From positions 1 through 7,896 of the forward strand of contig CALLVB010000072.1 of the NCBI GenBank assembly GCA_938010795.1: DNA of 7,896 bases, read 5' to 3'. Below are positions 1 to 6,152 of this stretch, piece after piece. Position 1 is the stretch's first letter. Each line of letters begins with the position of its first letter. Below the pieces are notes generated by a model that had not been told where the DNA came from, did not search any database, and saw only the letters and a list, made by a program, of their open reading frames with translations. The stretch comes from Minisyncoccota bacterium. Its GTDB lineage: Bacteria; Patescibacteriota; Minisyncoccia; Phycocordibacterales; GCA-2747955. The translations under genes were made by a program, and so were the position numbers.

Positions 1-1
1 A

Positions 2-982
2 ACATCCGGAGGAGGTATTCAATGGGGATCTTGGTCACAGCGACAATATGAGTCTGATGATAATGAATGTGATAGCCCGGGATGTCAGATAGAAATGACC
101 ATTGAAGACAATTATTCTGACTCTTCTGCTGTTACGTGTAGTATTGGATATCAACACAGGACCGATGAGGTTGTTTCTGGTTGGAGATATGATGGAGCTG
201 TCGCTACAGCAACAAACGCTGGTAGTGGTGATGGTGAAAACTGTGAAAATGGCGGATGTGGCCTACAGGCTCGTCTTTATTGTGAAGCACCACCACAGGG
301 AGCCGGAGGCCCAACGCCGCCACCGGGTACCAATGGTTCATGTGGCCCAGCAGATGGCAATGCATATAATATAGGAGGAAATCCTCCAACAGAACCACCA
401 GTAGCAGATAGATGTTCTACTGGATCAGTAAGTGGATACACAACTTCAGGAGATGGCTGGGACTGGTCATGTACAGGTTCAGGAACAGGTGCATCTGATT
501 CATGTTTTGCAATTGACTTTCAGTCATTCGAGGGAGGACCGGAAGGGTGTTTCATAGAAGGTACACAGGTGCTTATGGCTGATGGATCACTACAAGCTAT
601 TGAACTAGTTAGGGAAGGAGATCAAGTACAAGATCGATATGGAAATAGTAATACGGTACTCGAAAAGTTCGAGATTGATTTTGAAGGATTAGTGTTTGCA
701 TTTAATAATACGGAACATTACTTCTTTACCGATACTCATCCGTTCCTTACAACTGAAGGATGGAAATCAATGAACCCGGAAGGATCAATGATTGAGAGTC
801 CAGATCTTACCGTTTCTCTATTAGAAATTGGAGATTATGTAATTATGGAAGACGGAACGCTATTAATAGAAGCTATTGCGGCGAAAAAGACTGCAGAAAA
901 AGTATATAACTTCAATCTTGATGGAACAGAAGAATATATAGCCGATGGTTATGTGGTTCACAATACAGAACTCAAACCCTAA
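2..982 (+). CDS. Secreted Cys-rich modular protein with C-terminal Hint (intein-like) domain, 5' end outside window
   Basis: The frame is open from base 2, so the first ATG (position 95) is internal and the true start and any signal peptide lie off the left edge; 326 residues are visible. In order: a Cys-rich module (residues 1-94, Cys at 23, 28, 46, 81, 86, 94), a Pro/Gly linker, a second Cys module (about 112-168, Cys at 114, 138, 157, 168, with WDWSCTGSG), then a Hint domain at 183-321. The Hint has the block A start CFIEGTQVLMADG with Cys183, the block B TxxH motif (TDTHPF, His246), and the block F/G ending YVVHN (His320, Asn321). Thr322 follows as a possible +1 nucleophile, then ELKP and TAA. 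About 139 residues is too short for an inserted homing endonuclease, so this resembles a bacterial intein-like or PT-HINT domain. Known Hint domains cleave, splice or attach groups through the Cys and Asn. Extracellular self-processing here is inferred, and the substrate of the upstream modules is unknown. Confidence 0.85.
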   Translation, partial: TSGGGIQWGSWSQRQYESDDNECDSPGCQIEMTIEDNYSDSSAVTCSIGYQHRTDEVVSGWRYDGAVATATNAGSGDGENCENGGCGLQARLYCEAPPQGAGGPTPPPGTNGSCGPADGNAYNIGGNPPTEPPVADRCSTGSVSGYTTSGDGWDWSCTGSGTGASDSCFAIDFQSFEGGPEGCFIEGTQVLMADGSLQAIELVREGDQVQDRYGNSNTVLEKFEIDFEGLVFAFNNTEHYFFTDTHPFLTTEGWKSMNPEGSMIESPDLTVSLLEIGDYVIMEDGTLLIEAIAAKKTAEKVYNFNLDGTEEYIADGYVVHNTELKP

Positions 983-998
983 CAGGGTCGTATGGGTT

Positions 999-1027
999 AA
1001 AAAACATGACACGTTGTCATGTTTTTT
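999..1027 (+). terminator. Rho-independent terminator after the Hint protein gene
   Basis: A perfect 13-bp inverted repeat (AAAAAACATGACA, loop CGT, TGTCATGTTTTTT) lies 17 bases after the TAA. The stem ends in six T on the plus strand. The A-run on the left arm makes it symmetric, so it could also stop minus-strand transcription, though no minus-strand gene is seen here. The GC content of the stem is low, so strength is uncertain. Confidence 0.8.
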
Positions 1028-1085
1028 AATTAGATAAAATCCTGTATGATAAAAAGGTACAACATTGTATATAAATTATTGAAAC

Positions 1086-1125
1086 GGCCAGTATGGCCAC
1101 ACCCTTATATGAATTTTCGTATAAG
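1086..1125 (+). promoter_or_regulatory. Two hairpins in the rny leader region
   Basis: GGCCA-GTA-TGGCC (1086-1098) is followed by CTTATATGA-ATTT-TCGTATAAG (1104-1125), a 9-bp stem with one U.G pair and a 4-base loop. They end 15 bases before the rny ATG, and no Shine-Dalgarno sequence lies between. The 983-1140 gap otherwise holds the terminator at 999-1027 and a weak -10-like TATGAT at 1045-1050 without a good -35. If transcription starts near there, both hairpins are in the 5' leader. A regulatory role is inferred only from position. Confidence 0.4.
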
Positions 1126-1140
1126 TAACACATAACAACC

Positions 1141-2652
1141 ATGACACCATTATTTGCATTTTTTGCGACACTTTTCTTTGTGGGTATTTTGGGTGTACTC
1201 ACTGGGTATTTTTTGAAATCATTTTTTGTAATGAGAACTAAAGAGAATATTGAAGGGACTATCGCCAAAATGAGAAGTGAGGCTGAGCGCAAGGCTTCCG
1301 AGATTCTTACAAAGGCAGAGCAACAGTCTCAGTCAGTGCTCGCCCGAACACAAACAGAGATTCAAGAGCAGAAGCAAGAAGCCTCAGAAGCTCGTAAACG
1401 GATTACTTCAAAAGAAGAGTATTTAGACAAAAAGGAACAAGAGATTGATACTCTTAAAAAAGAAACGACTCATATTAATAAAGAAGCTTTAGAGAATCGG
1501 TCAGAACAAAAAAAGACATTAGAAAAATTGGCTCACTTATCGGAAAAAGACGCACAAGCACAACTCATTGCACTCATTGAGCAAGATGAGCGAGATGCTC
1601 TTTTGGCACGTATGAGAAAATTAGAACAAGAAGGAGATGATGCGTTTAAGCAAAAAGCTAAAGATCTTTTGGTAACTGCCATTCACCGGTATGGTAATTC
1701 AGTTGAAAATGACATTATGTCAACTTCTGTGACATTGCCAGATGATGAAACAAAAGGAAAAATTATTGGAAAAGAGGGGCGAAATATTAAGTCATTTGAA
1801 AAAGAAGCTGGAGTACAGTTAATTATTGATGATACACCAGGAGTAATCAGTATTTCATCATTTGACCCAATCAGACGTGCTATTGCGAAGCAAGCTCTCG
1901 AAGAACTTATTAATGATGGACGTATACAGCCTGCACGTATTGAATCAGTTTTAGATCAGACCAAGAAATCAGTTTCAAAAATGATCACGAAAAAAGGTAA
2001 AGCAGCAGCACTTGACTGTGGAATTGCTGACCTGCCAGATGAACTGGTCGAGACGCTAGGAATGCTCTACTTTAGATATTCATATGGGCAAAATGTACTA
2101 CAACACTCGGTAGAGATGGCACATCTCGCAGGTACATTAGCTGACCAGGTAGGCGCAGATTCATATGTGGCAAAAGCGGGAGCTCTGCTGCACGACATAG
2201 GAAAAGCTGAGGATCATGCTGTTGAAGGATCACATGTAGATATTGGACGAAGAATACTACGTAAACATGGGATTTCTGAGGAAGTTATTAAAGCCATGCA
2301 ATCTCACCATGAAGAATATCCATATGAGAATGTAGAAGCTATTCTGGTCCAGGTTGCGGATGCAATTTCGGGTGGGCGCCCAGGTGCTCGTTCAGACATA
2401 GCAAATATGTATATCAAGAAACTTGATGGACTTGAACGAATATCTCAGAGTATTCCAGGTGTTGAAAGTGCATACGCACTCTCAGCTGGACGAGAGGTCC
2501 GAGTATTTGTTAACCCAGAAGAGGTTGATGACTATAGAGCTAAAAAAATAGCTCGGGAAGTTGCAAAACAGATTGAACAAGAGCTTAAGTATCCAGGAGA
2601 AATTAAAGTTCATGTAATCCGTGAGTCACGAATCATTGACTATGCACGATAA
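1141..2652 (+). CDS. rny: Ribonuclease Y (endoribonuclease, mRNA decay)
   Basis: RNase Y is the membrane-anchored endoribonuclease that starts mRNA turnover in many bacteria lacking RNase E. The 503 residues are close to the usual length (about 520). The order is typical: an N-terminal membrane helix (about 4-30); a long charged coiled coil (about 35-185) rich in Glu, Lys and Gln; a KH RNA-binding domain (about 191-265) with the GKIIGKEGRN loop at 206-215; and an HD phosphohydrolase domain (about 318-412) with His322, the HD pair His351-Asp352 in LLHDIGK, and the His389-His390 pair. A conserved C-terminal region ending ESRIIDYAR completes it. All expected metal ligands are present, so the enzyme should be active. 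The ATG at 1141 gives a membrane helix immediately; no Shine-Dalgarno is visible upstream. It is transcribed alone between two terminators. Confidence 0.97.
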   Translation: MTPLFAFFATLFFVGILGVLTGYFLKSFFVMRTKENIEGTIAKMRSEAERKASEILTKAEQQSQSVLARTQTEIQEQKQEASEARKRITSKEEYLDKKEQEIDTLKKETTHINKEALENRSEQKKTLEKLAHLSEKDAQAQLIALIEQDERDALLARMRKLEQEGDDAFKQKAKDLLVTAIHRYGNSVENDIMSTSVTLPDDETKGKIIGKEGRNIKSFEKEAGVQLIIDDTPGVISISSFDPIRRAIAKQALEELINDGRIQPARIESVLDQTKKSVSKMITKKGKAAALDCGIADLPDELVETLGMLYFRYSYGQNVLQHSVEMAHLAGTLADQVGADSYVAKAGALLHDIGKAEDHAVEGSHVDIGRRILRKHGISEEVIKAMQSHHEEYPYENVEAILVQVADAISGGRPGARSDIANMYIKKLDGLERISQSIPGVESAYALSAGREVRVFVNPEEVDDYRAKKIAREVAKQIEQELKYPGEIKVHVIRESRIIDYAR

Positions 2653-2665
2653 GTAACGAAATGAA

Positions 2666-2692
2666 AAAGCCGCCTCTTGAGGCGGCTTTCTT
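2666..2692. terminator. Bidirectional terminator between rny and the lipoprotein gene
   Basis: A perfect 10-bp stem AAAGCCGCCT with loop CTTG and arm AGGCGGCTTT begins 13 bases after the rny stop. On the plus strand it is followed by TTTCTTATT. On the minus strand the arm ends in TTTTTC, a better U-tract, 19 bases or so after the lipoprotein stop at 2712. It can therefore close both convergent genes. Confidence 0.9.
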
Positions 2693-2711
2693 ATTCGAGA
2701 AGATTAATTTC

Positions 2712-3815
2712 TTAATGAGGCACAAAGTGGCTCAGTTCAGAAGATCCATCTGGATTAACCTTAAAGATGAAGTTCCATTCTTGACGTCCACCAAGTCTGT
2801 TGACTTGAGCATACGCTTTTTGGACAAAGGCATTAGGTATAGATACGTCACTATCAGTGTAGGTACCAGAGAGAACAAGTGTCTCGTGTCCGGTATCAAA
2901 TGTACGTTTGCCTGGAGAGACACGTCCATTACCAATAGAGAACTGACCCGTTCCTGTTGAAGGTCCAGCTTCGGTATACAAAGCTGAGTCACCAACTCGA
3001 GAAGCCCCACGTTCAGACTCACCCAGCATATACCCAGAAACAATTTCTTGATAGCTGCCGTTTTGGTTATCACCAATAATGATGAGTCTTTTGCGGAAAT
3101 CGCTTGATGCGTTATCAGTTAAGCTTGCCTCAATAATGCAGAATGAACTGCCCATATGTTGACCAACTTGTAAGACTGAACTCCCCATCCGTGTCACGGT
3201 AACCCCTTCGGAACTACCAGTATTGAGATCCCGAAGAGTATCATCACCACACCCAGTAATAGTTTCATCTTGACCAGAAGCCTCGATGTCAAACACCAAA
3301 TTGTTAAGCGGATTATAAACTATCTCCGGATTTGTCGGATCGACAAAGAAAATAGTCGTTTCCGCCAGAACATTAGTCGCATTTGCAGCCGCGTCAGTGG
3401 TTTTTACTGTGCAGGTATTTACCATGCTCGTACCAATCTCTAAATTAACTGATTCGGTTGCTTCAGCAGCATTATTAATATGACATCCAGCACCTTCGGT
3501 TTCAGATTTTGTTGTCGCCGCAGTTGTTGTTGAGGATGTGATATCCGTTACCGTGAGAGACACTGTTTCGTCAGAGTTTCGGACATAGTCAGGATATACC
3601 TCACCGACAACGTCACCAAAATCACCACCCGCAGCATAAGCATGTTTCGCATCATTTGCAACACCTGTTGGGGGAGGCGGAGGTGGTGGGGGGGGAACAA
3701 CCGGCGTAGAACCACCACCACTTCCTCCACAAGCCACCAACATGGTTGCTGCGATAATGAGTACTGTCCCAGTCAAGAGACGAGATTTAGTCAGTTTTGT
3801 ATTCAGTATAGACAT
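2712..3815 (-). CDS. Putative lipoprotein of unknown function with polyproline linker
   Basis: A 367-residue protein with a classic lipoprotein signal: basic N-terminus (KLTKSR), hydrophobic stretch 13-28, and lipobox LVAC with Cys29 as the predicted lipidated residue. A GGSGGG stretch and nine consecutive prolines (41-49) form a linker away from the membrane. The rest (about 52-367) is an acidic, Ser/Thr-rich, beta-looking extracellular region with four cysteines (111, 135, 189, 226) that could form two disulfides. I do not recognise a domain, so no function is given. The start at 3815 is fixed by AGGAGA five bases upstream. It has its own promoter (3900-3928) and a shared terminator with rny. 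Nine prolines in a row normally need EF-P to be translated well (family knowledge). The coding strand of the linker carries a C8 tract that could slip. Confidence 0.85.
   Translation of the reverse strand: MSILNTKLTKSRLLTGTVLIIAATMLVACGGSGGGSTPVVPPPPPPPPPTGVANDAKHAYAAGGDFGDVVGEVYPDYVRNSDETVSLTVTDITSSTTTAATTKSETEGAGCHINNAAEATESVNLEIGTSMVNTCTVKTTDAAANATNVLAETTIFFVDPTNPEIVYNPLNNLVFDIEASGQDETITGCGDDTLRDLNTGSSEGVTVTRMGSSVLQVGQHMGSSFCIIEASLTDNASSDFRKRLIIIGDNQNGSYQEIVSGYMLGESERGASRVGDSALYTEAGPSTGTGQFSIGNGRVSPGKRTFDTGHETLVLSGTYTDSDVSIPNAFVQKAYAQVNRLGGRQEWNFIFKVNPDGSSELSHFVPH
3670..3695. repeat. G/C tract encoding the polyproline linker
   Basis: On the plus strand a run of G5, four GG pairs separated by single bases, then G8 (3688-3695) forms a G-rich stretch of 26 bases in an otherwise AT-rich window. 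On the coding (minus) strand it is a C8 tract plus CCN proline codons. Homopolymers of this length are prone to slipped-strand changes, and the G-rich strand fits a two-tetrad quadruplex pattern. Both consequences are inferred. Confidence 0.6.
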
Positions 3816-3820
3816 AAGAG

Positions 3821-3826
3821 TCTCCT
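3821..3826 (-). promoter_or_regulatory. Ribosome binding site of the lipoprotein gene
   Basis: AGGAGA on the minus strand, five bases before the ATG at 3815. It is one of only a few clear Shine-Dalgarno sequences in this window and fixes the start of the lipoprotein. Confidence 0.85.
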
Positions 3827-3899
3827 AAGTTATAAATGGGATTATTCCCGTTACTGTTTTACCCTCTTCTATATTTTTTAAGAGAGAGCGCCAACATAT

Positions 3900-3928
3900 A
3901 TTCTAAATATATTAAGTGAAAATGTCAA
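3900..3928 (-). promoter_or_regulatory. Sigma-70-type promoter of the lipoprotein gene
   Basis: Minus strand: a consensus -35 TTGACA (3923-3928), a spacer of exactly 17 bases, and -10 TAGAAT (3900-3905). Transcription would start near 3893, giving a leader of roughly 78 bases before the ATG at 3815. The -35 sits four bases from the ruvA stop codon, so the lipoprotein can be transcribed independently of ruvA. I see no strong terminator between ruvA and this gene, so readthrough from ruvA is also possible. Confidence 0.75.
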
Positions 3929-3931
3929 TAG

Positions 3932-4507
3932 CTAATTTCCTAATAATTTAATAGCTTGTTTTATTTTTGCTGAACCAGATAAAGATTGGAGCTCATCCAG
4001 CTTTAATACTTCTTGGATTGATCGAGAATCAAACCCAAGTGCTTCGAGAGCCTCAAACACCTCGATGTCTTGATTATCTTGGGGTGTATTTGCAAATGAT
4101 CCAGCAAACCTGTCTACTTTATTTTTAAGTTCAAGTATTATCTTCTGTGCATTCTTTTTACCAATACCGGACACTTTGGTTAATACAGAAGTATCCTCTT
4201 GTTTGATGGCCATATAGAGCGTTTCGGGAAGTGCTGCATTAATAATAGAGAGTCCAACTTTCGGACCAATACCGCTGATAGTAATAAGGAGTTGAAAAAA
4301 CTCTAATTCTTGTTTAGTGGCAAATCCATATAGGTCGAGAGCATTTTCTCGCACAGCGAGGTGTGTATAGACAGATACATGACCGTCAATTACTGATTCG
4401 TTACTAAGTCCAAGAGGGCAGGCCACTTGATATCCAACACCCATCACAGAAATAACAAGTTGTCCTTCTTGTTTATCTATTATTGTTCCGTTGAGGTGTC
4501 CAATCAT
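3932..4507 (-). CDS. ruvA: Holliday junction branch migration protein RuvA
   Basis: RuvA binds four-way Holliday junctions as a tetramer and positions the RuvB motor for branch migration during recombinational repair. The 191 residues match the family length. Domain I (about 1-63) is the OB fold starting MIGHLNGTI with the GVGYQV segment. Domain II has two helix-hairpin-helix motifs, ISGIGPKVGL (77-86) and VSGIGKKNAQ (112-121). Domain III (about 147-191) is the short helical RuvB-contact domain, with EALEALGF at 152-159. It ends in TAG. The ATG lies 17 bases after the stop of the upstream DUF4239-like gene in the same direction and lacks a Shine-Dalgarno, so translation probably depends on that transcript. 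No ruvB or ruvC is in the window. Confidence 0.97.
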   Translation of the reverse strand: MIGHLNGTIIDKQEGQLVISVMGVGYQVACPLGLSNESVIDGHVSVYTHLAVRENALDLYGFATKQELEFFQLLITISGIGPKVGLSIINAALPETLYMAIKQEDTSVLTKVSGIGKKNAQKIILELKNKVDRFAGSFANTPQDNQDIEVFEALEALGFDSRSIQEVLKLDELQSLSGSAKIKQAIKLLGN

Positions 4508-4524
4508 GAATTATGTTTAGATAA

Positions 4525-5361
4525 TTATTTTTTACCGTCAAAAATGTCGATCACGTCTTGGGCTGAATGTTCTCCGAGGAAGGACTCAAACAGATCAAGG
4601 GTATCGAGTCGTTTAAGCATGACGATAGTTGCCAGGATTGCTGTTGCGAATGATGCTTTTAAGAGTGATTCAATAACATCACCGTAGGAAGAAATAGAAG
4701 ACACAGTGAGGATAAGCATAAGAGCTAAGAATGAGATAACAAACCATTGAAATTGAGGAATCCGCTCTGCGTGCAGTGCAATCATATCTTTTCGGTTTTT
4801 TTGCATATCAGAGAGTTGTTTTTTAATTTCTGCAACAGAAGAGTGTTCGATGTGTGCAATCCGCTCATCTTCAAGTGCGTCTTTTACTAATGCGTATGTG
4901 TTAGTCAGCGTATTTGATTTATTGACGATATTATAATCCCATTCGTGCTCTCGAATTACAGGTTCATAGTGATCTAATGCTATTTGTTGAAATTTGTCTT
5001 GATACTCTATTCCGAAGTGAGCAAATTCTCGGTACATTGCTGAGACTGAACCATCAAAGCTCGTGATTTCTTTCATGATTTGTCGGTATCGATTATTTTG
5101 TCTCGATACAGTAAATCCTGAGATTACTGTAAAGAGAAAGATTGCCATTTCAATATATACATCGTTAAGAGGAACGGCTCGCACTTCTGGCATGATCAAG
5201 TATCCAAGGAACGCAAGAATAAAGATGATAATAACTACAAAGATCAACATATCGTTGATATTCTGCTTTTTCTCTTGATGTACCTCTCTAATTTCCTCTA
5301 AATGTAAGAGACAAAGATTGTCTTCAGGGACGTTTTCTTCACGTATTGCATTTTGTGCCAT
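4525..5361 (-). CDS. Four-TM membrane protein, DUF4239/bestrophin-like
   Basis: A 278-residue protein with predicted membrane helices at about 37-57, 68-86, 204-222 and 233-250, and a central soluble helical region (about 88-200). The pattern resembles the DUF4239 (bestrophin-like) family: after TM2 comes SRQNNRYRQIMKEIT and SAMYREF, then a region with EHEWDY, and R-I-P-x-F-x-W just before TM3. This assignment is from pattern memory and should be tested by profile search. The family's function is not established, although bestrophins are anion channels. It heads the ruvA transcript with a 17-base gap; whether this pairing has meaning is unknown. The ATG has no Shine-Dalgarno and lies eight bases after a TATAAT, which suggests a leaderless mRNA. 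The C-terminus ends in an acidic then basic tail (DIFDGKK). Confidence 0.75.
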   Translation of the reverse strand: MAQNAIREENVPEDNLCLLHLEEIREVHQEKKQNINDMLIFVVIIIFILAFLGYLIMPEVRAVPLNDVYIEMAIFLFTVISGFTVSRQNNRYRQIMKEITSFDGSVSAMYREFAHFGIEYQDKFQQIALDHYEPVIREHEWDYNIVNKSNTLTNTYALVKDALEDERIAHIEHSSVAEIKKQLSDMQKNRKDMIALHAERIPQFQWFVISFLALMLILTVSSISSYGDVIESLLKASFATAILATIVMLKRLDTLDLFESFLGEHSAQDVIDIFDGKK

Positions 5362-5375
5362 ATTCTTATATTATA
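5346..5375. promoter_or_regulatory. Overlapping divergent promoters, rpsT (+) and DUF4239-like gene (-)
   Basis: The palindromic core TATATTATA (5367-5375) reads as -10 TATTAT (5369-5374) for the plus strand and as TATAAT (5370-5375) for the minus strand. On the plus strand TTGCAT at 5346-5351, 17 bases upstream, is a partial -35. The distances to the two start codons (ATG at 5384 and at 5361) place each transcription start within a few bases of the ATG, which implies leaderless or nearly leaderless mRNAs. The minus-strand -35 is weak (TTGTGA or TTTTGT, 5391-5398). Confidence 0.6.
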
Positions 5376-5383
5376 CCGGAACT

Positions 5384-5653
5384 ATGGCAATCACAAAATC
5401 AGCAAAGAAGCGAATCAAGAGCTCTGAGAAGAAACGACTTTTTAATCTCAGACGTTCTCGAGCAATGAAAGATATCATTAAGAAATTCTCTAAAGCAGTT
5501 ACTGCTGGTGAGGCAAAGACAGCACAAGAGCTTATGCCGCAAGTACATAAAGCAATTGATAAAGCAGCTAAAGGAGGAGTTATTAAAAGCAACACCGCAT
5601 CTCGAAAGAAATCACGGTTAGCTAAAAATCTTAAGACAGCTTCAGCTAAATAA
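5384..5653 (+). CDS. rpsT: 30S ribosomal protein S20 (bS20)
   Basis: S20 binds 16S rRNA early in small-subunit assembly. The 89 residues fit the family (about 85-90). The sequence starts MAITKSAKKRIKSSEKKR, has the NLRRSRAMKDIIKKF segment, and ends with the lysine-rich C-terminal helix containing NTASRKKSRLAKNL, all typical of bS20. A start at 5318 in the same frame would add 22 residues foreign to the family and run across the divergent promoter, so the ATG at 5384 is chosen. There is no clear Shine-Dalgarno, only CGGAA four bases before the ATG, in keeping with a very short leader. The TAA at 5651 lies inside the terminator hairpin. Confidence 0.97.
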   Translation: MAITKSAKKRIKSSEKKRLFNLRRSRAMKDIIKKFSKAVTAGEAKTAQELMPQVHKAIDKAAKGGVIKSNTASRKKSRLAKNLKTASAK

Positions 5654-5687
5654 ATAAAAAAACCGCTTAGGCGGTTTTTTTATTTAT
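5650..5687. terminator. Bidirectional terminator containing both stop codons
   Basis: A perfect 17-bp stem with a TTAG loop (5667-5670): the core is seven A then CCGC on the left, GCGG then seven T on the right, flanked by complementary AT pairs. The rpsT stop (5651-5653) is at the base of the left arm, and the stop of the opposing gene (5667-5669, read as TAA on the minus strand) is the loop itself. So the last codons of the minus-strand gene are encoded by the stem. Confidence 0.92.
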
Positions 5688-6152
5688 CTTTACATGTGCA
5701 ACATTTTCTTTCCCTAATTTATACACTTTGAGTGCTTTAAGGATTTTTACAAACTTTAAGACAGCTAGGTTACCAATGAAATGTGGAGCTAGCAGGGAAA
5801 TAATTACCACAATATTAATTACTGGATACCAGGAATAGAACTTTTTATCGGGAATATATACGAAAATGGATCTAAGTGTAAACTCAACAAGAAAAATCAT
5901 ACCAGTAATAATTTCAATATTTCGAATTGTGTCATGAAAGAAATCAGAGAGGTGTAGATATCCAAGTGCATACAAAAAGTCTAGTGCTAATACAGAAAGC
6001 AGTGCGAGATTAATTACGAGTAGCCACGTATTGAGTATAAAGTTTTCCTTTGTTCCTACATCGAATGCACGATCGATGGTTTGTAAGGTATGCAATTTTT
6101 CTTGGGGAAATGCCATGAAGTTATTTTGAGTAAGTATACCAAGAAGGTTCAT
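5667..6152 (-). CDS. Voltage-sensor-like four-helix membrane protein without a pore domain
   Basis: A 161-residue protein with four predicted membrane segments at about 37-61 (S1), 78-100 (S2), 108-123 (S3) and 127-146 (S4). The S2-S4 order resembles ion-channel voltage sensors. S2 contains FLVEFTLR (Glu90, Arg94). S3 has FYSWYPVINIVV, where channels usually have an aromatic then Asp; here the acidic position appears to be Asn113. S4 carries Lys at 133, 136, 139, 142 and 145, exactly every third residue. No S5, pore loop or selectivity filter follows, so it is not a complete channel; it stops after a short basic tail. Isolated voltage sensors exist (Hv1 proton channels, voltage-sensing phosphatases), but no catalytic domain or Hv1 motif is seen. 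Function unknown. The ATG at 6152 is supported by AGGAGT nine bases upstream. It is head-to-head with the SOUL gene. Confidence 0.75.
   Translation of the reverse strand: MNLLGILTQNNFMAFPQEKLHTLQTIDRAFDVGTKENFILNTWLLVINLALLSVLALDFLYALGYLHLSDFFHDTIRNIEIITGMIFLVEFTLRSIFVYIPDKKFYSWYPVINIVVIISLLAPHFIGNLAVLKFVKILKALKVYKLGKENVAHVKINKKTA

Noticed and set aside
548..967. True intein inserted in a housekeeping gene
   Set aside because: The host is a secreted modular protein, only five residues follow the Asn, and there is no room for a homing endonuclease.
1026..1292. Minus-strand open frame overlapping the rny start
   Set aside because: It is antisense to the RNase Y membrane helix and coiled coil, with no ribosome site or recognisable domain; its hydrophobicity mirrors the opposite-strand helix.
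2661..2960. Plus-strand open frame of 99 codons after rny
   Set aside because: It starts inside the terminator, lies opposite the well-supported lipoprotein gene, and its translation resembles no protein.
5318..5383. Longer N-terminus for ribosomal protein S20
   Set aside because: The extra 22 residues are foreign to the family and would start upstream of the predicted -10 region.
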